64,000 nucleotides of DNA from Ahaetulla prasina (GCF_028640845.1 NC_080546.1:82885757-82949756); one strand, 5' to 3'. Numbered from the stretch's first letter, positions 1-9,828 are shown. The notes: generated by a model from the letters alone, not told the origin. Numbers and translations are program-made.

Positions 1-203
1 AAATTACCCCTCACAAATTATTCTGATACATTTTTTTTTTGCTGCAAAATGTATCAGAAGGGCTGATTTTCTTTGCTTTTCTTGCTTTCTCTTGTGGTTC
101 CACCCCTACTTACTGTTCGGTAATTCCTTTCAAACTCTGAAATGTTTCCCTTCCTTTGTAAATATTCCTGAATGTTACCTAAAACAATCTGCTGCAAGTC
201 ATC
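1..203. other. unannotated flank with a small palindrome
   Basis: No coding or repeat family is recognised. Bases 21-34 and 46-59 form a perfect 14-bp inverted repeat around an 11-base T-rich loop. The stretch ends where a pentamer tail of a minus-strand CR1 begins. Confidence 0.5.
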
Positions 204-812
204 TTAGAAATAGAATAGAATAGAATAACAGAGTTGGAAGGGACCTTGGAGGTCTTCTAGTCCAACCCCCTGCTTAGGCAGGAAACCCTACACCACTTCA
301 GACAAATGGTTATCCAACATCTTCTTTAAAACTTCCAGTTTTGGAGCATTCACAAATTCTGGAGCCAAGTTGTTCCACTGATTAATTTTTCTGTCAGGAA
401 ATTTCTTCTTAGTTCTAGGTTGCTTCTCTCCTTGATTAATTTCCATCCATCTTGTCCTGCCCTCAGGTGCTTTGGAGAATAGCTTGATTCCCTCTTCTTT
501 GTAGCAGCCCCTGAGATATTGGAAGACTGCTATCACCTCACCTCTAGTCCTCCTTTTCATTAAACTAGACATCCCTGCAACCATTCTTCATATGTTTTAG
601 CCTCCACTCCCCTAATCATCTTTGTTGCTCTTCTCTGCACTTTTTCTAGAGTCCCCACATCCTTTTTTTTTTTACATCATGGCGACCAAAACTGAATGCA
701 GTATTCCAAGTGTGGCCTTACCAAGGTATCATAAAATGGTACTAACACTTTATAGTGCCTTGGTAAGGCCACACTTGGAATACTGCATTCAGTTTTGGTT
801 GCCACAATGTTT
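204..812 (-). mobile_element. CR1 LINE 3' end with ATAGA tail, folded back at its 5' side
   Basis: The minus strand encodes the typical CR1 reverse transcriptase C-terminus (MKRRTRGEVIAVFQYL, then FPDRKINQWNNL) followed by the CR1 3' end AGAGTTGGAAGGGACCTTGG and an (ATTCT)n tail, read here as ATAGA at 204-226. At 681-803 the copy runs into an inverted copy of its own sequence (46-bp arms, one mismatch). It is 5' truncated, with only degraded coding sequence. Confidence 0.85.
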
Positions 813-1205
813 TTTTTATGCTCTTAGTTTTTTTTTTTCCTTTCCTTTTCAAAAGAAATTTTCACCTCAATTTGATGGGCCTTGTTCATCTTTCCTAACA
901 AGGACACTTGTTTAACAGTACTGGTGTAACCATATTTGTCTTGATGTATAGGTTTTTTTCAAGACTTCTGAAAATACTATAATTGACTTCTCCTGATCGG
1001 GTTGAATACGACTATCCAAGTGTTTGAGGAATTTCTAAGTATTATTGTTCTATTCCTCAGATTAGCTCAAAAAAGGTAAGTTTCAACTCCTGGTCACTTC
1101 CTAGAAGGGTTTAACTGGGTTTTTTTGGAAGAAATTGTGATATAGTTTGGCACTGTCATATTCTGTGATGTTTTTTGAACATCCCACTGTAGTCTGGAGA
1201 GTCTC
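813..1205. other. no recognisable feature
   Basis: AT-rich DNA with T runs. I see no open frame with protein-like content and no known repeat end. Confidence 0.5.
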
Positions 1206-1650
1206 TAATTATTATTAAAATAGAGCTGGAAGGGACCTTGGAGGTCTTTTTCAGATTAATCATGAACTGGCAGAGACATGGTAACAAGGTCAGCCAATGA
1301 ATAGGCATAGCAACTAAATCAGCCAATTGGGAGCTGAGACAGCCTGGAGCCAGAGCATGTTTTAGTCTGCAGCTTCAGAGTCTGTGCAGAGAATTGAAAC
1401 TGAAACTAAGCAGTCTGTGTGTGCTTGTCTGTTCTGCTGAAATGAAACTAACTGTTCTCTCCTGCCTTGTGTTCTGCCTGTAACTTCTACCATATCGAAG
1501 AAACTATTGGTATTGCAAAATTTATTTCATCTGTTATTATGTATAAAAAGAAGTTGATTAATCCAGCTAAATCAGTTATTTGTGTGTGCTTCTGGATTTG
1601 ATTTTTGCAAGAAACTCTGATAGTCTCCTAGTCTAATCCTCTGCTCAAAG
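1206..1650 (-). mobile_element. CR1 3' end fragment split by a 377-bp insert
   Basis: Bases 1212-1244 carry the CR1 tail (GAGCTGGAAGGGACCTTGG). Its continuation (CTAGTCTAATCCTCTGCTC) resumes at about 1627. The two halves are separated by the insert at 1245-1621, so one CR1 copy has been interrupted. A group B LTR then begins beside it at 1656. Confidence 0.7.
1245..1621. mobile_element. unclassified insertion inside CR1, possibly a solo LTR
   Basis: This block interrupts a CR1 tail. GTCTT on the left and GTCTC on the right could be a 5-bp target duplication. It holds a TATA-like ATAAAAAG near 1542 and no ORF. The ends (TTTCAGATT and CTCTGATA) do not give a clean TG/CA pair, so the class is uncertain. 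Confidence 0.35.
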
Positions 1651-1655
1651 GAAGT

Positions 1656-2265
1656 TATTGTGACCTAGGCCCAAGTAGTTATTACCAGACACAATCAGTC
1701 CTAAACAAACATATTTTATTAGAACAGCTGAGAATTACTTCATTCTCAGCTTAGTCCAAATTAATTCCAAAACAAATCCTTCAGAAAAAGTCCTTCAGCC
1801 TTATCACAAACCTTTATCTTCTTTGGCACCCTGCCAAAGGCTTTTCTTGGTAAAGCCCCACGAATTCAGAAACAAGAGTTGCAGACTAGAACAAATGTAG
1901 CAACATTGCTTTCCTACAAAGAGCTGTTGCTGTTCTTTTAAGCCTTATGGGAGGGGCCAATCATCTCCTGGCCTTACTCCGGAGTCGTCCTTTTCGCTTT
2001 AGCTGCTCTTGCCTTCTGGTAGTTCTTCACATGCGTGCACTAGGAACAGGTTCCTCCTGTTCCTCCGCCTCTCTGCTGTCTGCTTCTGGAGCCTCTGGGA
2101 TCTGCGCATCACTCCCAGATGGCCCTGGCTCCATCTCTGCCTCCGACGCAGAACGAACCCTTGTCCGGGCCTTCCCCAGAGTCCAAGACTGCCCCATTGT
2201 CCTCCACAGCCTCCTCACTGTCTGACTCCACTGCCAGTTCCGCAGGCTGCTGGTGGATTACAACA
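1656..2265 (-). mobile_element. solo LTR, group B
   Basis: The element is flanked by perfect GAAGT duplications (1651-1655 and 2266-2270), the 5-bp size usual for Ty3/gypsy and many retroviral LTRs. Read on the minus strand it starts TGTTGTAATCC and ends GGTCACAATA. No internal gag or pol lies beside it, so it is a solo LTR. Its minus strand opens with the shared LTR frame (VVIHQQPAELAVESDSEE), which then shifts frame. Related copies lie at 5162, 43911, 46940 and 56074. Confidence 0.85.
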
Positions 2266-2270
2266 GAAGT

Positions 2271-2365
2271 TATATATCTTCAAAAACAAACAAACAAACA
2301 AAAAAACAACCCCAGAAATTCCAAGTTTCCTTTTGAAAAAGCACCTTTGAGACAAAGAAGTTGGT
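2271..2365 (+). mobile_element. fragment of PLE-ii repeat
   Basis: CTTCAAAAACAAACAAAC followed by TTTTGAAAAAGCACCTTTGAGACAA matches the end of the repeat seen at 31336-31470 and 38660-38745, where the same order of motifs occurs. Only this short terminal piece is present. Confidence 0.5.
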
Positions 2366-2455
2366 GAAAGAAGGAAAAAGGGAAAGAAATAAAAGCATTA
2401 CATTAAATTTCAGGTTAGATAAAGGATGTATGAAAGTATGGATGGCCTAATGGAG

Positions 2456-2965
2456 GACAGGTAAATATTTAAGCCATTGTTACCTACTAACAAGGTTTTG
2501 GTAACTATCTTCAAAGCGCTCCATGGCATAGGGCTGGGCTATCTACGGGACCATCTGCTGCCACCGATTGCCTCCCACCGACCCGTGCGCTCTCACAGGG
2601 AGGGACTCCTTAGGGTGCCGTCAGCCAGGCAGTGCCGACTGGTGACACCCAGAGGGAGAGCCTTTTCTGTGGGGGCTCCCACCCTCTGGAACGAACTTCC
2701 CCCAGGTCTTCGTCAACTTTCCGACCTTTGAACCTTTCGCCGCGAGCTTAAGACACACCTATTTATTTGCGCAGGACTGGACTAGAATTTTAAATTTTAA
2801 TTTGGTTTTAATGGGGTTTTATTGTTTTTATTGCAATTTTTAACATTCGGCCTTATTTAATAAGTTTTTTAAATTGGTGTTTTATTCTGTATTTATATGC
2901 ATGTTTTTTATTAGGCTGTAAACCGCCCTGAATCCTCTGAGAGATAGGGCGGTATATAAATGTGA

Positions 2966-3005
<40 letters not shown>

Positions 3006-3006
3006 A
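2456..3006 (+). mobile_element. LINE 3' end (L2/CR1 superclade) with AAAT tail
   Basis: The plus strand reads a reverse transcriptase C-terminal tail: KALHGIGLGYLRDHLLPP, then GRAFSVGAPTLWNELPPG, then after one stop FRRELKTHLF. A non-coding 3' region follows, ending CCGCCCTGAATCC, GGGCGGTATATAAATG and (AAAT)n. SINE-3 carries a very similar tail. The copy is 5' truncated and has an in-frame stop near 2730. Confidence 0.75.
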
Positions 3007-3570
3007 TACTACATTTTATATGGTTGGACAGAACGTTGGATTTCAGCAAGTGTATTTTTTGGGAGATTAGCAAATAGTAACAAATAGAATGAATGGAATT
3101 GGGTGTTTTTTTTTGGAAAACCCATGCTAGTAAATGTCAACGGCTGTAATAGAGATAGATCTTGGTTTGTTTCAAAGGAGCTTGAAATAACAAATCAGTG
3201 TATATTTAGAGGCCAATTCCGCCTCCTTAATGATTTTGTTTTAATTACATGATAAAAAAAAAAGAAACGGCTCCTGTAGACTTATGGGAGTTACCTAAGA
3301 ATGAGTTGTGAAAACAACATTTGCTTGTTGCGGTCCTCCAGGAAGTTTTGCAGTCTTTGGACACCAATGCCTAGGAGGCATTCTTGCTCTTTTCAGATAT
3401 GTGTTGCCATAATTACTACAACTAAAAGTGCTGTTTCTTTATAGATTGCGTTCAGATTGAGACTGATGTTGCAACTCAGTTGGGCTCAAAAGGCAAAGCA
3501 GATGTAAAAGTTGACAAAGACTCACAGTTTCCCTAGGCTGATCTACAGATTAGATGGAATGAGGTTCCGT
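3007..3570. other. no recognisable feature
   Basis: Mixed-composition DNA with short A and T runs. I found no family match and no convincing ORF. It could be residual unique host sequence. Confidence 0.5.
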
Positions 3571-3579
3571 ATGAAGAAC

Positions 3580-3963
3580 CAGGGGTGAAATGCTCCCGGG
3601 TTGGACTGGATTGCCCGATCCGGTAGGGATGGCGGTGGGTGGTTCAGAGAACCGGTAGCAAAAATCCCTGCCCCCCCCCTTGCCCAGCTGAGCCGCATGA
3701 TCATCAGAGGTTGTTTTTGTTTTTTTTTAACTTTTAAAAGCATTTTTTCTTTGGCTGAATGATGATCATGCAGCTCAGCGGGGATTGTCAGAGGCTTTTA
3801 AAAGCATTTTTTAACAACCTCTTTGGCCAAAGAGGTTGTAGAAAAAAAGCTTTTAAAAGTAAAAGAAAAAGAAAAAATTGGCCACGCCTACCCAGTCACA
3901 TTACCCCCTACACCAAGCCACGTCCACAGAACCAGTAGTAGCAAATTTTATATTTCCCCACTG
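3580..3963 (-). mobile_element. non-autonomous hAT element, hAT-1 type
   Basis: Left end CAGGGGTGAAATGCTCC and right end ATATTTCCCCACTG form hAT-style terminal inverted repeats (CAGGGG..CCCCTG). ATGAAGAA on the left (one base offset) and ATGAAGAC on the right are an 8-bp target duplication with one difference. The inside holds palindromic modules around CTTTTAAAAG and no transposase. The same family occurs at 8371, 9965 and 40089. Confidence 0.85.
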
Positions 3964-3971
3964 ATGAAGAC

Positions 3972-4318
3972 GTTCTTCTCCCCTCCCAAAACTTCTGCTT
4001 CGTCACACCAATCTCCTCAAGAGCTTGAAACAAGAGCGTTCTCCTTTTGAAAAATGAATAGTTATTTTTATCAGATGCACATGATTGAATTTGCTTGAGT
4101 AAAGCCAATTTGTCTTAAGCTGCCTGTAAAATTAGTCACATTCTGAATGTCCACTAATGAATCTGCCATCTATTGTAGCATTCTTATCCTACTTTTGGGG
4201 GCTTTTTATTCGTATTTTATTTTTAACACGTTTTATTTTAAACTCTGGCCTGTGACTAAAATAAATTCTTCCTCTGTTTCTCTCCCCCTCCCTCCTTCCC
4301 TTCCTTTCCTCTCCTTAG
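3972..4318. other. no repeat recognised; ends in a pyrimidine tract
   Basis: Nothing is recognised until 4271-4316, where a long C/T tract runs into an AG dinucleotide at 4317-4318. This looks like a splice acceptor and is treated under the next entry. Confidence 0.4.
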
Positions 4319-4430
4319 GCAGAAAACAAAAAGGGAAATGGCCACCAAGGATAATGGCTGTTCCGTAGAGGTGACTTTTGCAGAATCAAAACACGGTGGC
4401 AGCGAGCAAGCAAGCGAATGCTTGCTTTAG
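4319..4430 (+). other. candidate host exon (acceptor plus short ORF)
   Basis: A 45-base pyrimidine tract ends CTCCTTAG directly before 4319. The following sequence is open in one frame to a TAG at 4428-4430 and contains an ATG at 4338 in a good context (GAAATGG). The frame starts MATKDNGCSVEV. A possible donor, GAG|GTGACT, lies at 4369-4377. I do not recognise the peptide and cannot see neighbouring exons. A chance acceptor in intronic or intergenic DNA is the simpler reading. Confidence 0.2.
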
Positions 4431-4573
4431 AGTTTTTACTTGGAGTTGGAGGTATTTCTGGAACACACGGTTTACAGAGACATCAAGAAAACTATGTAAA
4501 TTAAAAATTTCTGTTTAGGGCTATTAAGTCTCATTCCTGGCAGGGCTTTATTTAAAGAGTTCTTCACAGTATT

Positions 4574-5078
4574 TGTTGTGTTTGCGCCCCTGAGCCGGGC
4601 CTCCTGCCAGAAAGTGACTTGGACAGCGAGGGGGAAGGGCCGTCAGGACTTACCTCAGGAGCACTGGCTTCCCTGGCTCCACTCCAGGAGCCAGAAACAG
4701 GCCAGGTGGAAGAGATAACGAAGCCTCCGTCCCCTGACTCCCCCCCAGGTCACGCTTGCAGACCCAGATGACGGCAATCAGGCTTGGTTGAACCCTAGGT
4801 TTCGTAGGCAGGAGAGGAGGGAACAACAGAAGCAGGGGTAGGGCAGGCCTAGGAAGTGCTGAGTCATGGAGCCACACCCCACAGGATATAAAAGGCAGCG
4901 AGAGCTGCTGTGTCTCTTTATAACAGGCAAATCCACTGATTGAGCTGACGTCTGTTGACTCACCAGCGTCATAGAAGATAATGGAGGCTCTTGGCAGTCG
5001 CTGGCTATTCTGCTGCCAGAGCTGATAGTGCCGGCTAATTAAGCCATCACTCGGACGGAGGCGAGGGAGGACAGAACA
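4574..5078 (+). mobile_element. solo LTR, group A
   Basis: The element starts TGTTGTGTTTGCGCC and ends GGACAGAACA, with perfect GTATT duplications at 4569-4573 and 5079-5083. A TATA box (GGATATAAAAGG) lies at about 4882. Upstream of it one frame reads AWLNPRFRRQERREQQKQG before a stop. The frame at the left edge is put out of phase by short C runs. No internal region is attached. A copy with the same ends lies at 62975. Confidence 0.88.
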
Positions 5079-5161
5079 GTATTTGAGATTAGAAGTGATT
5101 TTATTTTTAGTTAATTACTTTAGAACAGGGTTGTTATACTCGCAGCCCGTGGGCTGGATGC

Positions 5162-6078
5162 TGTTGTGGTCCACCGGCAGCCTGAGGAGCTGGCAGCAGA
5201 GTCAGACAGTGAGGAGGCTGGGAAGGAACATGGGACAGTCCTGGAGTCTGGGGAAGGCTCAGACGAGAGCTCTGCATCAGAGGCAGAGATGGGGCCAGAG
5301 CCATCTGGGAATTATGTGCAGACTCTGGAGCCTCCAGAGTCAGACTTCATCAAGGCAGAGGAAGAGGAGGAGCCTGTTCCCAGTGCGCGCATGCGCAGAC
5401 CTGCCAGAAGGCAAAAACAGTTAAAACAAAAGGGATGACTCGGGAGTAAAGCTTGGAGATGATTGGCTCCTTCTTTAAGACATAAAGGAGGAGAAAAGGC
5501 ATGTGAGCCTTTGCAGGAAGCAGTGTTGTTTGTTCTGGCTGGTTTAAATTCTGCAGCTCCATTTTTTTTTTTGTTTACATTTATACCCCACCCTTCTCCG
5601 AAGACTCAGGGCGGCTTACAATGTATAAGGCAATAGTCTCATTCTATTTGTATATTTTTTACAAAGTCAACTTATTGCCCCCCCAACAATCTGGGTCCTC
5701 ATTTTACCTACCTTATAAAGGGTGGAAGGCTGAGTCAACCTTGGGCCGGGCTCGAACCTGCAGTAATTGCAGGCTTTGTGTTCTAATAACAGGCTTCTCT
5801 ATTGCCTGAGCTATCCCGGCCCATTTGACTCTGTGTTCCATGTGGCCTTGCAAAGCCAATTGCCAATTAGGTCTTTGGCAGCGTGTCAAGGGAGATAAAG
5901 GTGGGTGTTGATCAGCCTTCTCCCCAAAGGACTGTGGCAGACTTCTTTCAGACTCTTTACAACTATTTGTGACTCATCTGTGAATGAACAGAATGAGAAT
6001 CAAAAAGCTGTGAATGAACAGAATTCACAGCCATTGAAATAATTTCAATTACTGTCTCAGGAAGCCTAGGTCAGAACA
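5162..6078 (+). mobile_element. solo LTR, group B, split by SINE-3
   Basis: The element starts TGTTGTGGTCC and ends GCCTAGGTCAGAACA. GATGC (5157-5161) and GATGT (6079-6083) are a near-perfect 5-bp duplication. A SINE sits inside at about 5565-5819. One frame is open from base 2 of the LTR to a stop at 5436-5438: an acidic Ser-rich part (ESDSEEAG, SASEAEMG), then EPVPSARMRRPARRQ. No gag or pol is present. Confidence 0.82.
5565..5819 (-). mobile_element. SINE-3, tRNA-derived, inserted in an LTR
   Basis: On the minus strand the element opens GGGCCGGGATAGCTCAGG, a tRNA-like box A, followed by GGTTCGAGCCC, a box B. It closes with CCGCCCTGAGTCTTCGGAG, a GGGGTATAAATG-like end and an A-rich tail. 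The tail resembles that of the LINE ending at 3006. A CCATTT repeat at both edges may be the target duplication. Confidence 0.75.
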
Positions 6079-6083
6079 GATGT

Positions 6084-6412
6084 GTCATGTGCCAACAAAC
6101 ACCCTGTTCAGGCAAGAAACTCAATACCAAAATGGTTGTCCAATCTCTTCTTAAAAACTTCCAGTGTTGGGAGCATTCATACATTCTGGAGGCAAGTTGT
6201 TCCACTGATAAATTGTTCTAACTGTCAGGAAATTTCTCCTTAGTTCTAGGTTGCTTCTCTCCTTGATTAGTTTCCATCCGTTGCTTTTTGTCTTGCCTTC
6301 TGGTGCATTGGAAAATAGATTGACCCCCTTGTCTTTGTGGCAGTCCCTGAGATATTGGAATACTGCTATCCTGTCACCCCTAGTCCTTCTTTTCATCAAA
6401 CTAGACAGCGAA
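6084..6412 (-). mobile_element. CR1 LINE 3' end fragment
   Basis: The minus strand reads MKRRTRGDRIAVFQYLRDC, then FLTVRTIYQWNNLPPEC, the CR1 reverse transcriptase C-terminus. The usual CR1 tail is degraded on the left. It begins just after the group B LTR duplication. Confidence 0.75.
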
Positions 6413-6482
6413 GCAAGAGTTTGTTTGAAACGGAAGACAAACAGACTCTTTGGTGCTGAAAAGGCAAATAATACTGCAGTTC

Positions 6483-6483
<1 letters not shown>

Positions 6484-6527
<44 letters not shown>

Positions 6528-6528
6528 T
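6484..6528. repeat. (AT)n(GT)n microsatellite
   Basis: A short AT run leads into about 20 GT units. It abuts the left arm of the PLE-i fold-back. A CA run at 6843-6870 abuts the right arm, so the two dinucleotide tracts are also inverted relative to each other. Confidence 0.9.
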
Positions 6529-6835
6529 TTGGTTATTTGGGTTTTCTCCCACGTAAAATTGGAAGTCTCTTGGCGACGTTTCGATGAAGTCTCATGCGTC
6601 ATCTTCAGGCTGGTGTTTACAGCTTCTGTGATCGCAGATGTTTCTTCCTTTTAACTGCTAGTGGGGGTTTGACTGGTTGGCTGCGATCACACATTGCTCC
6701 TAGAAGCACGAAGGTGTAAACACCAGCCTGAAGATGACGAATGAGACTTCGTCGAAAGGCCAGCCAAGATACTTCCAATTTTACGCGGGAGAAAACCCGA
6801 ATGACCAAATACCTACATACAAACACCCGCGAAAA

Positions 6836-6842
<7 letters not shown>
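6529..6842. mobile_element. PLE-i fold-back, Penelope-like candidate
   Basis: The left arm (about 6531-6636, minus) and right arm (about 6682-6807, plus) are diverged inverted copies separated by about 45 bases. Both contain AAACACCAGCCTGAAGATGA, a short stem-loop, and TCGAAA, followed by CTTCCAATTTTACG and GGGAGAAAACCC. The CTGAAGA-stem-GAAA order is that of a hammerhead ribozyme core, which Penelope-like elements are known to carry. I see no convincing stem III or cleavage site, so the assignment is tentative. Confidence 0.45.

Positions 6843-6870
<28 letters not shown>
6843..6870. repeat. (CA)n microsatellite
   Basis: About 13 CA units at the right edge of the PLE-i fold-back, mirroring the GT run at its left edge. 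Confidence 0.9.
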
Positions 6871-6875
<5 letters not shown>

Positions 6876-7218
6876 GGGAATAAATTGCCTGACTTCCTAA
6901 ACATGAGAATTTCCAAGTAACAGCTGCTTTCAAACTGGGAGCAAATTCTTCAGTTTAGACAGATATCTCATTCTACTTGGAAATCCACAGGCTGATTATT
7001 TGGCATTAGGAAGGGAGAAAAGCTTTCCATACCAAGATAATCATAAAGAAAGCTTCTGGGTTAATCTCCGAGGTGTGCAATTTTTGTTTGTTAGGGAAAG
7101 GATTTGCTTGCCAGAATATTTAAGAATTCAAAGGTTGCATCATTAAAGAAAAGAAGTTGATAAATGTCCCCATTTTATGTTTCAAGAATCTCCCTCTCTC
7201 CTTTTCATAAATGTGGGT
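6871..7218. other. no recognisable feature
   Basis: Ordinary AT-leaning DNA between the PLE-i fold-back and a hAT element. No ORF or repeat family is recognised. Confidence 0.5.
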
Positions 7219-7226
7219 GTGACAAT

Positions 7227-7488
7227 CAGGGGAGGTATTCCCTTACTTTCCCTACCGATTCGCAAACTGACTATACACGCATGCGCCCAGCCTTCGGCGC
7301 ATGTGCTTTGCTGGCATACGCACCTTCTGTGCATGCCCTTTGCTGCCACATGCGTCTTCCGTGCATGTGCCCAGCCTCAAAAACATGCCTGAATAGAGCA
7401 CAGAGCGAGGGTGGGTGGGCGGGGGCCACTGGCAATTTCCGCTACCGGTTTGGGCGAACCAGTCTGAACCGGCTGAATACCACCTCTG
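7227..7488. mobile_element. non-autonomous hAT element, hAT-2 type
   Basis: Ends are CAGGGGAGGTATTC and GAATACCACCTCTG. The duplications GTGACAAT (7219-7226) and ATGACAAT (7489-7496) differ at one base of eight. The inside has repeated GTGCATG-type words and GGTTTGGGCGAACC, with no transposase. Related copies are at 8295 and 40933. Confidence 0.88.
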
Positions 7489-7554
7489 ATGACAATGTCT
7501 AATAAAAAAGCTCGAATGTGAACTTGCATGAAACAAAGCATACAGGAGGTTGAA

Positions 7555-7790
7555 GGAGGCCATCCCAGTAAAAAATGGAGCCTGTGAGGGGCGCGCACGG
7601 CCACTTTGAGCTCTGTTTTTGCTGCAGGAGGCTGTCGCAGCTGAAAACAGAGCTCAGGGTTCCGTTTTCACCGGGTGAAAGAGTGCTCAGGCCACCACAG
7701 GCACCTCCAACATGAGTGACATCAGGCTGGCCACGCCCACCCCAGCTGTCGAGGTCAACACTGATGCAGCACTCAATGAAATCGCATCCC
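7555..7790 (-). mobile_element. hAT-3 fragment
   Basis: CATGAGTGACATCAGGCTGG and GCACTCAATGAAATC are inverted versions of words in the complete hAT-3 copy at 60646-61211. Its outer ends are not preserved here. Confidence 0.5.
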
Positions 7791-7935
7791 TGCTCTAGAA
7801 ACTGTGCAGAGAAGTGCAACAAAGATAATAAGGCATCTGGAGATCCAGGTTGAGGGAACTAGGTATGTCTAGCCTATCAAAGTGAAGGATTGGGGGAAGG
7901 GCATGATAATTATCTTCTAGCACTTGAGGAGCTAT
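7791..7935 (+). mobile_element. CR1 fragment, plus strand
   Basis: GTGCAGAGAAGTGCAACAAAG is the CR1 LERVQRRAT region. It is followed by a diverged stretch reaching the TAATTATC part also seen, inverted, at 9370-9420. Confidence 0.6.
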
Positions 7936-8294
7936 CGCAGAATTTCCCCCCCCCCTCCCTCTTTTGCTAATATCCCTGATATCCGCTGCAGAAGAAAACA
8001 ACTTACTGCACTTCAGAGTGGTATAGCAAAGAAACAGAAGACCATCTGTGCTGTTAAGAATAAGTGTAGTCCACACAAAACAACACATTTTTGAAGATAG
8101 TGACAGGGGGAGTTCGTTTTGCTTAATTTTCTTAGAACATAGAATCATCGGGCTGGAAGGGACTTCGGAGGTCTTCTAATCCAACCCGTTACTCAAGGCA
8201 GGAAACCTTATACCATCCTGATTCAACGGTTGTCCGGTCTATTTTTGAAAACCTCCAGTGACAGAGCATCCACAACTTTATAAGGCAAGCTGTT

Positions 8295-9214
8295 CTGTGG
8301 TGGATTTACAATATTCTTACCAGAAGTTCGCCCGGTGTGAACACAATCGATTCACGCAGTGCCTTCTGTGCAGGGGTGAAATGTAAAATTGGTTACTACC
8401 GGTTCTGTGGGCATGGCTTGGTGGGGGGTAATGTGACTGGGTGGGCGTGGCCAACTTTTTTATTTTTTATTTTTTGTATTTTTAAAAGCATTTTTTCTAC
8501 AACCTCTTCGGCCAAAGAGATTGTAAAAAAAATGCTTTTAAAAGCCTGTGATGATTAGGAAATTAGCTGGGATCGGGAAAAAAACTTTGAAAGGGTTCTG
8601 ACGATCCAAGCTGAGTTGCCTGATCATCACAGGCTTTTAAAAGCATTTTTTCTACAACCTCTTCAGCTGAAGAGCTTGTAGAAAACGTGCTTTTAAAAGG
8701 TTCCGGTGATCAGGCAACTCAGCTGGGATCACCAGAGGAGCCTTTTTAAAGCATTTTTTTTTTACAACCTCTTCGGCCAAAGAGGTTGTAGAAAAATTGC
8801 TTTTAAAAGGCTCTGAGGATCCCAGCTGAACCACGTGATCATCAGAGACTTTTTTTATATTTAAAAGCACTTTTTCAGCCGAAGAAAAAATGCTTTTAAA
8901 AGTAAAATAAAAAACCCTCTGATGATTGCGCAGTTCAGCTGGGGTGGGAAGGGGGGGGGGGCAGGGATTTTTGCTACTGGTTCTCCGAACCACTCGCCAC
9001 CATTGCGGTCTGAACCAGGAGCATTTCATCCCTGCTTCTGTGCATGTGCCCAGCCTTCCACACTTCCACTTTGCTTGCTCGCGCGCCTTCCGCACACACG
9101 CCCGGCCTCAAAAACATGCCTAAATAGGATGCCACAGAGCTAGGGAGCGGGACCACCCACGATCTACACTATCGGTTCACCGAACCAGTAAGAAACGGCT
9201 GAATACCACCTCTG
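8295..9214. mobile_element. hAT-2 element (outer layer of nest)
   Basis: Ends are CTGTGGTGGATTTAC and GAATACCACCTCTG. AAGCTGTT (8287-8294) and AAGCTATT (9215-9222) form an 8-bp duplication with one difference. It is interrupted at 8371-9034 by a hAT-1 element. Confidence 0.8.
8371..9034 (+). mobile_element. hAT-1 element (inner layer of nest)
   Basis: Ends CAGGGGTGAAATG and GCATTTCATCCCTG are flanked by perfect CTTCTGTG duplications (8363-8370 and 9035-9042). The 664-bp body has several copies of a palindromic module (CTTTTAAAAGC, CCTCTTCGGCCAAAGAGG, CAGCTGGGATC). It is longer than the other hAT-1 copies (384, 481 and 470 bp) through extra modules. Confidence 0.9.
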
Positions 9215-9427
9215 AAGCTATTCTATTCATGAATTGTTCTCTCTGTCAGAAAAATTTCTACATTTGACTCCGTCTTTAACAAGCTTCCATGCATTACTTC
9301 TTGTCCTGCCCTCTGAGGCTTTCGCGCATAAGTCATCTCCTCATTTCTGCAATAGCTCCTCAAGTACTAAAAGATAATTATCATGCCCTTCCCCCAATAC
9401 TAGGCTAAACATACCTAGTTCCCTCAG

Positions 9428-9828
9428 TGTTCTGTCCCCCCTCGCCTCCGTCCGAGTGATGGCTTAATTAGCCGGCACTATCAGCTTTGGCAGCAAACTA
9501 GCGAGCGTCTGCCAAGTGTTTCTGTTATCTCCCTCGATGCTGATGAGTCACCCAGGAACAAACAGCACTTCAGCTCTTAGTTAAGCAGTTAATTTGCCTG
9601 CTATGAAGAGGCACTGCAGCTCTTGCTGCCTTTCTATCCTGTGGGGTGTGGCTCCATGACTCAGCATTTCCTAGGCCTGCCCCACCCCTGCTTCTGTTAT
9701 TCCCTCCTCTCCTGCCTATGAAACCTAGGGTCCAGCCAGGCCTGATTGCCATCAGCTGGGTCTGGAGGCATGGCCTGTGGGGGGAAAGGGTCAGGGGATG
9801 GAGGCCTCGTTATCTCTTCCACCTGGCC
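9428..9828 (-). mobile_element. truncated LTR, group A
   Basis: Read on the minus strand, this is the 3' part of a group A LTR, with the TATA region and the terminal GGACAGAACA-like end at 9428. The 5' part is missing at about 9828, where a SINE-2 begins. Its left edge touches the CR1 end. Confidence 0.75.

Larger units (their letters stand above)
8128..9427 (-). mobile_element. CR1 3' end hosting two nested hAT elements
   Basis: CR1 sequence occupies 8128-8294 (GGCTGGAAGGGACTTCGGAG) and 9215-9427 (CTTCTTGTCCTGCCCTCTGAG). The middle is a hAT-2 element that itself contains a hAT-1 element. Removing both and one duplication joins the CR1 halves in the normal order. The CR1 is a distinct, diverged subfamily from the ATTCT-tailed copies. 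Confidence 0.78.

Noticed and set aside
4650..4877. Minus-strand ORF starting MWLHDSALPRP, recurring at several loci
   Set aside because: It is antisense to group A LTRs. Its recurrence follows from LTR copies, and the plus frame fits LTR structure better.
8371..9034. CRISPR-like array of repeated hairpins
   Set aside because: Repeats are irregular modules of a hAT element with target duplications, in a vertebrate genome.
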